A stretch of DNA of 23,455 bases from CAYLLD01 sp964425135 (GCA_964425135.1 CAYRKW010000049.1:1-23455), one strand, 5' to 3'; positions 1 through 8,128 are shown, numbered from the stretch's first letter. Program-made: numbers and translations. The notes: a model not told the origin generated them from the sequence alone.

Positions 1-20
1 CTTTGAAACATTATGTGGGG

Positions 21-48
21 TTGGTTCGGATAAGGCATTGGTTTTAAT
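21..48 (+). promoter_or_regulatory. possible sigma70 promoter of the EF-hand gene
   Basis: A TTGGTT hexamer (21-26) lies 16 bases before TTTAAT (43-48), a one-mismatch -10 box. The -35 is poor (3 of 6). If used, it would give a leader of about 120 bases that contains the hairpin at 77-96. This is inference from pattern only. Confidence 0.22.
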
Positions 49-76
49 AGGTTTTTACGCTTGAAACATTTCCTCA

Positions 77-102
77 CACCCCTGTTGCAAGGGGTGATGC
101 AA
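77..102 (+). other. leader hairpin with two competing stems
   Basis: CACCCC (77-82) pairs with GGGGTG (91-96) around an 8-base loop. The loop bases TTGCA (85-89) can instead pair with TGCAA (98-102). The two stems overlap and cannot form together. They lie in the untranslated region of the EF-hand gene. The arms are short, so a functional switch is only a possibility. Confidence 0.3.
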
Positions 103-177
103 TAAATCTCCGTCCCCAAACGTCTGTTTAGCAAGATCGCCAATCACGGCGCTCGAAACTTAAAACGGAGAAAAAAC

Positions 178-420
178 ATGAAACTCGTAACTGCCCTGAC
201 CATCGCTGCAATCGCTTCTGCTTCTGCTGCAAGCGCATCCATCGGCCGCATTGACGCAAACGACGACGGCGTTGTTTCGAAAACCGAATTCCTGCACGTC
301 TACGGTCCTGAGCGCGACGTCTCGACCTTCCGCGCTGCTGATGCCAACAACGATGGTGTGATCGATGGCGCTGAGTTCAAGGCCGAAACGTCCGGCGCTG
401 GACTGTTCGAAAACCTCTAA
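178..420 (+). CDS. small secreted EF-hand calcium-binding protein
   Basis: This 80-residue protein begins with a typical Sec signal peptide: Lys2, then a hydrophobic stretch rich in Ala and Ser, with probable cleavage near residue 20. The mature part of about 60 residues holds two EF-hand loops. Loop 1 is residues 26-37 (D26, N28, D30, G31, S34, E37) and loop 2 is residues 55-66 (D55, N57, D59, G60, D63, E66). Both have the canonical 12-residue spacing, so a Ca2+-binding pair in the periplasm or outside the cell is expected. The start is fixed by GGAG at 167-170, seven bases before the ATG. A strong terminator follows the stop, so it is a single-gene unit. The cellular role is unknown. Confidence 0.88.
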   Translation: MKLVTALTIAAIASASAASASIGRIDANDDGVVSKTEFLHVYGPERDVSTFRAADANNDGVIDGAEFKAETSGAGLFENL

Positions 421-443
421 GGCTGTCTTCCCTTCTGCCTGAC

Positions 444-485
444 AAGGCGCTTGCGGTGTCCTCCCTGGCCGCAAGCGCCTTTTTT
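444..485 (+). terminator. intrinsic terminator of the EF-hand gene
   Basis: AAGGCGCTTGCGG (444-456) pairs perfectly with CCGCAAGCGCCTT (469-481), a 13-bp stem with a 12-base loop, followed by a T run to 485. The T run overlaps the stop codon of the convergent rmuC (484-486). On the minus strand no T run follows the stem, so it mainly stops the plus-strand transcript. Confidence 0.9.
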
Positions 486-1671
486 ATGTCTGGTCGGGCG
501 CTGATTTGAGCTGGAGTTTTTCAACGTTCGGAGCGGCGTCCGGTTCGTTTTCGTTTTCAAACTCGAAGCTTTCGAGACGTCGCGCGCGGCCTCCGGCTTT
601 GCTGGCGGATATTTTGATCTCTTCGATGTCGCGGGAGGCCTGGGCGAAATGGGTGTCGAGTTTGCCCACACGTTCCCCAAGGCGATCTACGTCTTTGTAT
701 AGCAAAGATAATTCGCGGCGGATTGCGCCTGCCTGTTCTTTCATGCGTGCGTCTTTGAGGATGGCGCGCATGGTGTTGAGGGTGGCCATGCAGGTGGTGG
801 GCGAGACAATCCACACGCGGGCTTCGAAGCCTTCGCGCACAATCTCAGGGAAGTTGGCGTGCAGCTCGGCGTAAACGGCCTCGGACGGCAAGAACAAGAG
901 CGCACCATCGGCGGTTTCGCCGTCGAGGATGTAGCGCTCGGCGATGGCCTTGATATGGGTGCGGACGGCGGTTTTGAGCTTTCGTGCGGCCTCCATCACC
1001 TGCCGGTCGTCGGTGGCATTGCGCAGGTCTTCGTAGGCCTCCAGCGGAAATTTGCTGTCGATGACAATCGGGCCGGGCGGGTTGGGGAGATGGATCAGGC
1101 AATCAGCGCGGCGGTTGTTCGAGAGCGTTGCCTGAAACGTGTAGGCATCCGCTGGCAGGGCTTTGGAGACGATGTCGTGAAGCTGAATTTCGCCAAAGGC
1201 GCCGCGGGTTTGTTTGTTTGACAGTATGTCCTGCAAAGTCAGCACATCACCGGAGAGTTTTTCGATGTTGGATTGCGCCTTATCGATGGTCTCCAGCCGG
1301 GTTTGTAACTCGCCCAGCGATCGGGCGGTGCGGGTCGCGGTGCCATGCAGGCTTTCGCCCATGGATTTTTGCACCTCTTCCAGGCGTTGTTCCATGGTTT
1401 GCACCATTTTGGCCTGGGTCATCACCTGACTTTCCGTGACCGCTTGCAGGCGGCCAGTGAGCTCCAATTGCCCGCGATCCAGATTACCTACGACAGCGCC
1501 AAGCTGGCCAATATGATCGGCCAGAGGTTCGGTTGCTTTGGCAGAGCGGCTGGCGGCGCGGATGGCCAGGAAGATCATGATGAAGAGGCAGGCGATCAGG
1601 GCTGCTGCGATCAATGCGCCGATGACCAGCGGGTCGCCAAGTTCATAGATCTGTCCGTCAATCTCGATCAT
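484..1671 (-). CDS. rmuC: DNA recombination protein RmuC
   Basis: This 395-residue protein has one N-terminal membrane helix (about residues 15-37) and a long helical, probably coiled-coil stretch to about residue 140. The RmuC domain follows, with the blocks GAFGEIQLHDIVSKALP and RADCLIHLPNPPGPIVIDSKFPLEAYE. The D...DSK pattern fits the PD-(D/E)XK nuclease-like core of the family. RmuC proteins limit recombination between inverted repeats and are thought to act as nucleases or structural factors on DNA; the exact activity is not settled. The ATG at 1671 overlaps the mutL stop as ATGA, so the two are translationally coupled. The length is near the family norm and the frame is intact. Confidence 0.93.
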   Translation of the reverse strand: MIEIDGQIYELGDPLVIGALIAAALIACLFIMIFLAIRAASRSAKATEPLADHIGQLGAVVGNLDRGQLELTGRLQAVTESQVMTQAKMVQTMEQRLEEVQKSMGESLHGTATRTARSLGELQTRLETIDKAQSNIEKLSGDVLTLQDILSNKQTRGAFGEIQLHDIVSKALPADAYTFQATLSNNRRADCLIHLPNPPGPIVIDSKFPLEAYEDLRNATDDRQVMEAARKLKTAVRTHIKAIAERYILDGETADGALLFLPSEAVYAELHANFPEIVREGFEARVWIVSPTTCMATLNTMRAILKDARMKEQAGAIRRELSLLYKDVDRLGERVGKLDTHFAQASRDIEEIKISASKAGGRARRLESFEFENENEPDAAPNVEKLQLKSAPDQT

Positions 1672-3482
1672 GTACGGCCGAAGAGCTTTTCAATATCGGC
1701 AAGCGACAGGGTGACATAGGTGGGGCGGCCGTGGTTGCATTGGCCGGACATTGGCGTTGCCTCCATCTGGCGCAGGAGTGCGTTCATTTCATCGGCCTGC
1801 ATGCGGCGGCCCGAGCGAATGGAGCCGTGGCAGGATATGCGGCTGAGCACGGCGTTGATACGGCTTTCCAGCGTTGTGGATGTGTCATGTGCGGATAGCT
1901 CGTCGGCGATATCGCGAATGAGGCGGGCGGGATCAGCTTGGCCGAGGATGGCGGGGACTGCGCGGATGCACAATGCGCCGGTTCCGAAGCGTTCGATCTC
2001 CAAGCCCATATTTGCCAGTTCGTCGGCAATCTCAAAGACCTGTTCGGCTTCTGGGAACTCGACGATTTCGGGTATCAGGAGGGCTTGGGCGGCGGGTGTT
2101 TTGTTGGTGCGTTCGGCCTTGAGGCGCTCATAGACGAGGCGTTCATGGGCGGCGTGTTGATCGACGATGGTGATGCCGTCTTGGGTCTGGGCGATGATGT
2201 AGTTTTCGTGGACCTGCGCGCGGGCCGCGCCGAGCGGAAGGGTCTGTGTCGATGCGTCTGGAGCTGCCTCCTGAGGCGGATGGTCCTCGAAACGGGCGCT
2301 GGTCATTTGCGGTTCGGAAAAGCCACCGAGCGTCGGGGTTTGTGTGCCGCGTCTGTCCATTTGGTAGACTGGCGCGGTTGGTGCCTCGGGTTGAAATGCG
2401 CCCAGCGTGGCCGCCCCTGTCGTTGTGGCGCTGCGGTGGCCGTGTTCGGCGAGACCGTGCCGGATCGACGAGATGATCAGGCCGCGCACAATGCCCGGAT
2501 CGCGGAAGCGCACCTCGGATTTAGCCGGGTGGACGTTCACATCGACAGCGTCGGGCGGGCAGGTGATGAAAAGCGCGCAGACCGGATGGCGGTCGCGGGA
2601 CATAACGTCCATGTAAGCCGGGCGCAGGGTTGAGGCGAGTATTTTGTCTTTGACCGGACGGTCATTGACGAAGAGGTATTGTTGCAGGGCGTTGCCGCGC
2701 GAGAAGGTCGGCAGGCTTGTGAGGCCGGATATGGCAAATCCTTCCCGCTCTGCATCAAGTGCGAAGGCGTTTTGCGCGAAATCGCGCCCCAGGATGCGGG
2801 CGATGCGACCCGCTTGCATATCGCCCGATAAGCCGCCTTCTGCGGGGATGTCGAGGAGGGTGCGGATTTTGTCGGTGCGGTCTATCAGGGTGAAAGCGAC
2901 GTGGGGCGCCGATAGGGCGAGGCGTTTGACCGTGTCGGTGATGGCCCGCATCTCGGCGGTGTCCGAGCGCAGGAATTTGAGGCGTGCGGGCGTTGCGAAG
3001 AAGAGATCGCGGAGCGTGACGCGTGTACCTTTGACGCGGGCGGTTGGTTCGATCTGGCCTTGGCGTCCGGCGGTGACGCTGAGCGACCAGCCGTTTGGCG
3101 CATTGGCGCTGCGGGTTTCGATGGTCAAGCGGCCAACAGCGCCCAGCGAAGGAAGTGCCTCGCCGCGAAAGCCGAAATGGCGGATGTTCACCAGATCGTC
3201 GCCGTCGAGTTTTGAGGTGGCGTGTCGGGAGAGTGCCAGCGGCAGTTCCTCTTTGGGGATGCCATGGCCGTCATCGCTGACGTCGATCAGGGATTTGCCG
3301 CCGCATTTGACCGATATTTCAATCGCGCGCGCGCCTGCGTCGAGGGCATTCTCGACCAGTTCCTTGAGCGCGGAGGCCGGTCTTTCCACAACTTCGCCCG
3401 CCGCGATGCGGTTGGAGGCGGCCTCATCCAACTGCCGTATCGGGCGTCGGTCGGTGGATATGTTGGGGTTTATGAGGTTCAT
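1668..3482 (-). CDS. mutL: DNA mismatch repair endonuclease MutL
   Basis: MutL couples mismatch recognition by MutS to strand excision. The 604-residue protein shows the GHKL ATPase motifs: KELVENALDAGA with Glu41 and Asn45, DDGHGIP (about 70-76), and GFRGEALPSL. The linker (about 345-415) is Pro/Thr-rich. The C-terminal dimerisation domain has the metal-binding endonuclease motif DQHAAHERLVYE (DQHA-x2-E-x4-E), followed by SCHGSIRSGR and CNHGRPTY. This makes it a nicking MutL, as expected in bacteria that lack MutH. It is first in a two-gene unit with rmuC. The ribosome-binding site before the chosen ATG is weak, so the N-terminus could be slightly shorter. Confidence 0.97.
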   Translation of the reverse strand: MNLINPNISTDRRPIRQLDEAASNRIAAGEVVERPASALKELVENALDAGARAIEISVKCGGKSLIDVSDDGHGIPKEELPLALSRHATSKLDGDDLVNIRHFGFRGEALPSLGAVGRLTIETRSANAPNGWSLSVTAGRQGQIEPTARVKGTRVTLRDLFFATPARLKFLRSDTAEMRAITDTVKRLALSAPHVAFTLIDRTDKIRTLLDIPAEGGLSGDMQAGRIARILGRDFAQNAFALDAEREGFAISGLTSLPTFSRGNALQQYLFVNDRPVKDKILASTLRPAYMDVMSRDRHPVCALFITCPPDAVDVNVHPAKSEVRFRDPGIVRGLIISSIRHGLAEHGHRSATTTGAATLGAFQPEAPTAPVYQMDRRGTQTPTLGGFSEPQMTSARFEDHPPQEAAPDASTQTLPLGAARAQVHENYIIAQTQDGITIVDQHAAHERLVYERLKAERTNKTPAAQALLIPEIVEFPEAEQVFEIADELANMGLEIERFGTGALCIRAVPAILGQADPARLIRDIADELSAHDTSTTLESRINAVLSRISCHGSIRSGRRMQADEMNALLRQMEATPMSGQCNHGRPTYVTLSLADIEKLFGRT

Positions 3483-3547
3483 ACCACTAAAGATAGCATG
3501 AGCCTTGCGATTCTGAAACGGGAAACAGATGCGGCGCGTGGGTAGAT

Positions 3548-3576
3548 TTGGACGGGAACGCGCAAGGTGCTAAGAC
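3548..3576 (+). promoter_or_regulatory. weak candidate promoter of the YCII-like gene
   Basis: TTGGAC (3548-3553) and TAAGAC (3571-3576) are 17 bases apart. Each matches only three consensus positions. The implied start near 3583 would give a short leader carrying the Shine-Dalgarno at 3597-3604. This is tentative. Confidence 0.2.
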
Positions 3577-3606
3577 TTGGGGATCAACGCAAAAATGGAG
3601 GGAGAT

Positions 3607-3915
3607 ATGGCCAAGTATATTTTCGCCTATCACGGCGGTAAAATGCCCAAGACGCCCGAAGAAGGGGCGCGCGTGATGCAGCAATGGACCGACTGGTATG
3701 CCGCTATGGGATCAGCGGTTGCCGATGGTGGCGCGCCGTGTGGGCCGAGCAAGACGGTGTCGGCAGGTGCGGTTGAGGACAATGGCGGGGCCAATCCACT
3801 GTCAGGCTATACGGTTGTGACGGCCGACAGTTTTGACGATGCCGTGAAGATGGCGCAGGGCTGCCCGGTGCTCGATCACGGCACTGTTGAAGTGTGCGAG
3901 TTGATGGAGATGTAG
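3607..3915 (+). CDS. YCII-related (DGPF-type) small protein
   Basis: A 102-residue soluble protein that opens with KYIFAYHGGKMP and ends with a conserved-looking block on CPVLDHGTVEVCELMEM. This layout resembles YCII-related proteins of the dimeric alpha-beta barrel fold, often annotated DGPF domain. In that superfamily a His or Asp can be catalytic, but no specific reaction is established for this type. The ATG at 3607 is chosen because GGAGGGAG (3597-3604) lies directly before it; an upstream TTG at 3577 and an ATG at 3595 are in frame but less well placed. The gene is convergent with mtnA, with nine bases between the stop codons. Confidence 0.8.
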   Translation: MAKYIFAYHGGKMPKTPEEGARVMQQWTDWYAAMGSAVADGGAPCGPSKTVSAGAVEDNGGANPLSGYTVVTADSFDDAVKMAQGCPVLDHGTVEVCELMEM

Positions 3916-3924
3916 CCGCGCGCC

Positions 3925-5010
3925 CTACCCGGCCTGCCGTTGTTCGGGGAAGAGGCGCAGCAGTCCTTCGCGAGAGGCCTTCGCAATGCCGCGTTCGGTG
4001 ATAAGGCCGGTAACAAGGCTACGCGGGGTGACGTCGAAGGCCGGGTTTGCGACGGTGCATCCGTCTGGTGTGACCTGCACGGTCTCAATCTGACCGCTCG
4101 CGGATTTACCCTGCACATGTGAGATTTCAGCACCATCTCGATCCTCTATCGGGATATCGCGCAGGCCGTCTTGAACGGTCCAATCGATTGTGGGTGACGG
4201 CAGGCCGACATAGAACGGAATGTCGTTGGCTTTGGCGGCGAGCGCTTTGAGATAGGTGCCGATTTTGTTGCAGACATCGCCTGCCGCTGTGGTGCGGTCG
4301 GTGCCGGTGAGGACAATATCAACCTCGCCGTGCTGCATCAGATGCCCGCCTGCGTTGTCGGTGATGTAGCTGTGCGCAATGCCGTGCGCGCCAAGCTCCC
4401 ACGCGGTGAGCGCGCCTTGGTTGCGGGGGCGGGTTTCATCGACCCAGACGTGGATCGGGATGCCCGCGTCATGGGCGTGATACATCGGCGAGGTCGCCGT
4501 GCCCCAGTCCACCGTGGCGATCCAACCGGCGTTGCAATGGGTCAGGATGTTGACGGGGCCGCTCTTGCGGGCGGCTATGTCTTTGATGATGTCGAGGCCG
4601 TGGAGGCCAATTTGACGGTTCATCTCGACATCTTCGTCGGCGATGCGATGCGCCAGTTGCAGCGCCGCGCTTGCGCGGTCGGGTTCGGCAAGCGGTGCGA
4701 GCATCTCGCGGCAGCGATCGAGCGCCCAGCGCAGGTTCACCGCTGTCGGGCGGGTGGCGTAGAGCGCGTCATAAGCTTCGGACATGTTGGAATTGCTCGG
4801 ATCACGCGCCATGTCCGCGGCCATCGCGTAGGCGGCGGTGGCCCCGATCAGCGGCGCACCACGGACCCACATGTCGCGGATGGCAGTGACGAAATCCGCC
4901 CGGGTGTGAAGCGCCGCGATGCGTACCTCATGCGGGAGCCAGCGCTGGTCGATGATCTGGGTGTGACCGTCGAACCAGATAGATCTGAAGTGCTTGCCGT
5001 CGATGCGCAT
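3925..5010 (-). CDS. mtnA: S-methyl-5-thioribose-1-phosphate isomerase
   Basis: MtnA converts methylthioribose-1-phosphate to methylthioribulose-1-phosphate in the cytoplasmic salvage of the SAM by-product methylthioadenosine. The 361 residues match the family length. Visible blocks are VRGAPLIGATAAYAMA (about 49-64), NILTHCNAGW with the catalytic Cys159, WVDETRPRNQGALTAWEL, and TGTDRTTAAGDVCNKIGTY with the catalytic Asp238; the equivalents in Bacillus MtnA are Cys160 and Asp240. The start at 5010 is set by GGAGGT seven bases upstream. An in-frame extension to 5139 is Lys/Arg/Gln-rich and unlike the family. No other methionine-salvage gene lies in the window, so the pathway must be completed elsewhere. 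Confidence 0.93.
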   Translation of the reverse strand: MRIDGKHFRSIWFDGHTQIIDQRWLPHEVRIAALHTRADFVTAIRDMWVRGAPLIGATAAYAMAADMARDPSNSNMSEAYDALYATRPTAVNLRWALDRCREMLAPLAEPDRASAALQLAHRIADEDVEMNRQIGLHGLDIIKDIAARKSGPVNILTHCNAGWIATVDWGTATSPMYHAHDAGIPIHVWVDETRPRNQGALTAWELGAHGIAHSYITDNAGGHLMQHGEVDIVLTGTDRTTAAGDVCNKIGTYLKALAAKANDIPFYVGLPSPTIDWTVQDGLRDIPIEDRDGAEISHVQGKSASGQIETVQVTPDGCTVANPAFDVTPRSLVTGLITERGIAKASREGLLRLFPEQRQAG

Positions 5011-5243
5011 TGGGAAACCTCCGTCGTCTGAGGAGCGTTGTTGGCGGTTGGACAGGGGCTTGTCAATTGTGGTGCGTGATTGGGTATGGGCGCGCGCGCT
5101 GGGTTTTTTGCGGTCTTTTTTCATCCCGTTTCGGCCCAAGCATTAAACAGAAGCGGGCCGCCCGATGAGCGGTCGAACCGTCGGAATGCCTCGACTGTTC
5201 TCGCTGTCGCAGGGACAATGGCATTATGAGAGCGCCGTCCAAC
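5011..5243. other. intergenic gap between ndk terminator and mtnA
   Basis: Only the mtnA ribosome-binding site (5017-5022) is recognised here. Short reading frames exist on both strands, but none shows protein-like composition or a ribosome-binding site. The mtnA promoter must lie here because ndk ends in a terminator at 5244-5270. Confidence 0.5.
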
Positions 5244-5270
5244 AAAAAATGGGCGCTCCCAGAGCGCCCA
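5244..5270 (-). terminator. intrinsic terminator of ndk
   Basis: Read on the minus strand, TGGGCGCTC (5270-5262) pairs perfectly with GAGCGCCCA (5258-5250) around a 3-base loop, followed by six T residues (5249-5244). It closes the kdgK-oxidase-ndk direction before mtnA. Confidence 0.92.
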
Positions 5271-5295
5271 TTCGTGTCGGGAATGTGTCCGTATC

Positions 5296-5718
5296 TTATC
5301 CGACGAGTTCGAGGCCTGAGAAGAAAAATGCGATTTCCTGCGCGGCTGTTTCGGGGGCATCTGAGCCGTGGACCGAGTTTTCGCCGATGGAGAGGGCAAA
5401 TTCCTTGCGGATGGTGCCTGCGTCGGCTTCGGCTGGGTTGGTTGCACCCATGACTTCGCGGTTTTTCGCGATTGCGCCGTCGCCTTCGAGTACCTGAACA
5501 ACAACCGGCTCGGATGTCATGAACTCAACAAGCTCACCGTAGAAAGGGCGCTCTTTATGAACCTCATAGAATTTGCCCGCTTGCGCTTCGCTGAGTTGGA
5601 TGCGTTTTTGGGCGACGATGCGCAGACCGGCGTCTTCGAATTTTGTGTTGATGGCACCTGTAAGGTTGCGTTTGGTGGCGTCGGGTTTGATGATCGACAA
5701 AGTGCGTTCGAGAGCCAT
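5296..5718 (-). CDS. ndk: nucleoside diphosphate kinase
   Basis: Ndk transfers the gamma phosphate of ATP to NDPs and dNDPs through a phosphohistidine. The 140-residue length is exactly typical. Family marks are ERTLSIIKPDATKRN at the N-terminus, the block KERPFYGELVEFMTSEPVVVQVLEG, the turn VMGATNPAEADAGTIRKEFA, and the active-site region NSVHGSDAPETAAQEIAFFF, with His in the NSVHGSD motif. AAGGAAA precedes the ATG by about eight bases. It lies 85 bases after the FAD oxidase stop and has its own strong terminator, so it may be read both from its own promoter and by read-through. It makes dNTPs from products of reductases such as NrdJ at the other end of the window. Confidence 0.97.
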   Translation of the reverse strand: MALERTLSIIKPDATKRNLTGAINTKFEDAGLRIVAQKRIQLSEAQAGKFYEVHKERPFYGELVEFMTSEPVVVQVLEGDGAIAKNREVMGATNPAEADAGTIRKEFALSIGENSVHGSDAPETAAQEIAFFFSGLELVG

Positions 5719-5803
5719 TGGCGGATTTCCTTGTTTGCGTGAAGCGATTCAAATTTGGCCGCGTCCTAACACGGGAGTTGCGCGTTCAAAAGGGGGATTT
5801 GGG

Positions 5804-7072
5804 CTATTTGCGCGCCAGTTTGATCTTATCGAGCGCGGCAAACTGCATCATCTTGAGCGGCAGGAACCAAGGCTTGCCGTTGTAGAACGGGATCGCTTTG
5901 GGTGGGGCGGTTTCAAAGGCGGTTTGCGCGCCTTGTGCGCCCAATGCTTTGAGGCCAGCTTTGCGACCCAGCCATGTCGCCCAGATCGTACCGGAACCAC
6001 CATAGCCGCAAGCGTAAATTACATCGTCATGGGTGAACAGGCTCGGTAGCTCGTCGCGGGTGAAGGCGACATTGCCCGCCCATGAGTGGGTGATGGCGAC
6101 GTCTTCAAGCTGCGGGAATATTTGCACGAGCGCATTGCGGACATGGGCGGCGGCTTTGTCGGGCGGGGCGCCGAAGATCGGCTCACGCGCGCCTAAAAGC
6201 ACGCGTTTGCCGTCTGGCGTGGGGCGGAAATAGCGGTAAAGGTTACGTTTCTCGCCATAGGCGCTGCCCTTTGGAAACACGGATTTGATGCGGTTGGGGG
6301 AAAGCTCTTCGGTGACAACGATCCGGCTTTTGACGGGGACGATCCGTCGGCGATACCAGCTTGGCATCTGGTCGAGATAGCCGTTTGCGGCGACGATAAC
6401 GCGGCCTGCCTGCACTTGGCCGCGCGAGGTGTCTACACCGTTGGTTCTGAGCGCTGTGACGGGGGTTTGGCCGTGAATGATTGCGCCCGCATCAATGGCA
6501 CGCGCCAGCAATCCGGCGTGGAATTTTGCGGGCTGCATGGTGCCGATGTCGTCGCGGAGGACACCGCCGACATATGCGGATGAGCCGACGTAGTCGCCGA
6601 CCTGCGCTTGTTCGATGATATGGGCGTCGATGTCGTGGTGCTTTTTTGCGAGCGCGGCGTCGGTGCGCATTTGCTCGAAGTCTGTCGCCGTAAGCGCGCC
6701 GGTAAAGCGGCCCTCATAGGACAAATCACAGTCGATGCCTTCGGCTTCGACAAAGGCGCGGAAAAACGATCTGGCGGCGATGCCTTCTTCCAGCATGGCT
6801 AGGTCTCGCGGGGACATGGTCTCGCTGTAGCCGAGCCGCAGGTTACCGCTGAGAATACCGCCGTTGCGGGTGGAGGCGCCTTCTCCGGGGCGGGCACGGT
6901 CGAAGACCTGCACCGATTTGCCAGCGCGCGCCAATGTGAGCGCGGCGGAGAGGCCGGTGTAGCCTGCGCCGATAATAGCGACGTCGCAGGCTGGTTCGAC
7001 GGTCGTTTGCGGGAGTTCGCGAAGCGGGGCGTCGTCCCACCAATAGCAATGCTCGCGCGGAGCTTGTGTCAC
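5804..7072 (-). CDS. FAD-dependent amine/amino-acid oxidoreductase (DAO family)
   Basis: A 422-residue flavoprotein of the glycine oxidase/D-amino-acid dehydrogenase fold. The FAD-binding beta-alpha-beta motif VAIIGAGYTGLSAALTLARAG is at about residues 31-51, followed by GEGASTRNGGI. A C-terminal flavin-contacting block reads CGYGGSGTIWATWLGRKAG. The order of motifs resembles gamma-glutamylputrescine oxidase-like and related enzymes of Proteobacteria, but the substrate cannot be read from sequence. The start is a GTG that overlaps the kdgK stop as GTGA, so the two are translationally coupled. No signal peptide is present, so it is cytoplasmic. No electron-transfer partner is encoded nearby. 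Confidence 0.87.
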   Translation of the reverse strand: MTQAPREHCYWWDDAPLRELPQTTVEPACDVAIIGAGYTGLSAALTLARAGKSVQVFDRARPGEGASTRNGGILSGNLRLGYSETMSPRDLAMLEEGIAARSFFRAFVEAEGIDCDLSYEGRFTGALTATDFEQMRTDAALAKKHHDIDAHIIEQAQVGDYVGSSAYVGGVLRDDIGTMQPAKFHAGLLARAIDAGAIIHGQTPVTALRTNGVDTSRGQVQAGRVIVAANGYLDQMPSWYRRRIVPVKSRIVVTEELSPNRIKSVFPKGSAYGEKRNLYRYFRPTPDGKRVLLGAREPIFGAPPDKAAAHVRNALVQIFPQLEDVAITHSWAGNVAFTRDELPSLFTHDDVIYACGYGGSGTIWATWLGRKAGLKALGAQGAQTAFETAPPKAIPFYNGKPWFLPLKMMQFAALDKIKLARK

Positions 7073-7947
7073 ATCAACGCCCCGTGGTGGCAGATCACGC
7101 GGCCTGCGCAGGCTTGCGCTGCGCGAACGGCAGCGATTGCGTCACCATCCAAGAGATAAGCGGAGAGGAACGCGCCGTTGAAGCTGTCCCCTGCCCCGGT
7201 GGTATCGACCGGGGCGGCGACATGCGGGGTGTCGATGGTGTGATCGCCGTCCGCGCCGCAGATGAGCGTCGGGTTCGGGCCGTCTTTAACGATCACCAGA
7301 TCCGCGCCCGCGCGTTGGTAGCGTTTGGCGGTCTCAATGGGTGAGGCATCGCCGAAGGCGGCGGCTTCGTCGTCGAAACTGGGCAGGACGAGCGATGCGC
7401 AGGACACGGCGTCCGTAATCGCCTCGCGCATTTTCGCTGGGTCTGGCCAGAGCTTGGGGCGGATATTGGGATCGAAGGCGACGGGCTTTCCGGCCGCGCG
7501 GGCCTTGTGCAGCGCGTCAATGAGGTTCGCCCGGTCCGCGCCCGGCAAGATCGCGAGGGTGATCCCGGAGAAATAGAGCGCATCGGCACTGTCGATGGCG
7601 CGGGTCATCAGGGGCGGATCATGGGCGAGCATGCGGGCAGCTGAGGTATCGCGCCAGTAGCTGAAACTGCGTTCCGCACCGTCGAGTTGGATCATGTAGA
7701 GCCCCGGATTGCGGGCTTCGATGCGGGCGATTTGCGCGCAGGAAATGTCATTGCTTTGAAGAAACGCAATCATCTCTTCGGACATGGCGTCGGTGCCAAG
7801 GCCTGTGAAAAACGCACAATGCATGCCGGGCGCACGCGCATACCAAAGCGTGTTGACCACATCGCCCGCAAAGGATTTGCGTAGCAGCCCATCGCCCGCC
7901 TGCGACAGCTCGATCATACACTCGCCTATTCCAACCAGCTTGGTCAT
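7069..7947 (-). CDS. kdgK: PfkB-family sugar kinase, likely 2-keto-3-deoxygluconate kinase
   Basis: A 292-residue ribokinase-family enzyme. The N-terminal block LVGIGECMIELSQ and the C-terminal PfkB signature DTTGAGDSFNGAFL (about 248-261, catalytic Asp254) are intact. Internal blocks GLYMIQLDGAERSFSYWRDTSAAR and FDPNIRPKLWPD resemble KDG kinases, which phosphorylate 2-keto-3-deoxygluconate for the Entner-Doudoroff route; the exact sugar is inferred. The ATG at 7947 is preferred because GGAAGG lies just upstream; in-frame starts at 7959 and 8004 are less likely. It is first in a minus-strand unit with the FAD oxidase and is divergent from glcD, sharing the region 7948-8161, which holds operator-like repeats. 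Confidence 0.85.
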   Translation of the reverse strand: MTKLVGIGECMIELSQAGDGLLRKSFAGDVVNTLWYARAPGMHCAFFTGLGTDAMSEEMIAFLQSNDISCAQIARIEARNPGLYMIQLDGAERSFSYWRDTSAARMLAHDPPLMTRAIDSADALYFSGITLAILPGADRANLIDALHKARAAGKPVAFDPNIRPKLWPDPAKMREAITDAVSCASLVLPSFDDEAAAFGDASPIETAKRYQRAGADLVIVKDGPNPTLICGADGDHTIDTPHVAAPVDTTGAGDSFNGAFLSAYLLDGDAIAAVRAAQACAGRVICHHGALM

Positions 7948-8035
7948 CGTGCCTTCCATCTCTTTACGCGCGCGCAATGTGAACGGGTGACGGGCGATGG
8001 TCAATCATTGGATCGATTACACTGTGGCCGGTGTT

Positions 8036-8093
8036 GTGCTGAGATACAGCACTTCCGCAGAACTCGTTTCAGTTGCTCTGTTTAAGCACTTCC
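8036..8093. promoter_or_regulatory. operator-like repeats between kdgK and glcD
   Basis: GTGCTG (8036-8041) and CAGCAC (8047-8052) form a perfect 6-bp inverted repeat with a 5-base spacer. The nonamer AGCACTTCC, which overlaps its right arm (8048-8056), recurs at 8085-8093. Such a dyad plus half-site is typical of transcription-factor binding in a divergent promoter. No regulator gene is adjacent, so its identity is unknown. Confidence 0.4.
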
Positions 8094-8100
8094 AACATGT

Positions 8101-8128
8101 TTTCCATTCAGGGTGATTGCGTTATATT
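8101..8128 (+). promoter_or_regulatory. candidate glcD promoter
   Basis: TATATT (8123-8128) is a good -10 box. TTTCCA (8101-8106), 16 bases upstream, is a weak -35. The implied transcript starts near 8135, leaving a short leader before the ATG at 8162. Confidence 0.35.

Noticed and set aside
2644..3501. 285-codon reading frame antisense to mutL
   Set aside because: It is an Arg/Ser-rich shadow of the conserved MutL ATPase domain and shows no domain of its own.
5011..5139. N-terminal extension of mtnA by 43 codons
   Set aside because: The extension is Lys/Arg/Gln-rich and unlike the family, and a strong GGAGGT sits just before the ATG at 5010.
5161..5215. possible tRNA-like stretch containing GGTCGAACCG
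   Set aside because: No acceptor stem, anticodon arm or CCA-type layout could be assembled around it.
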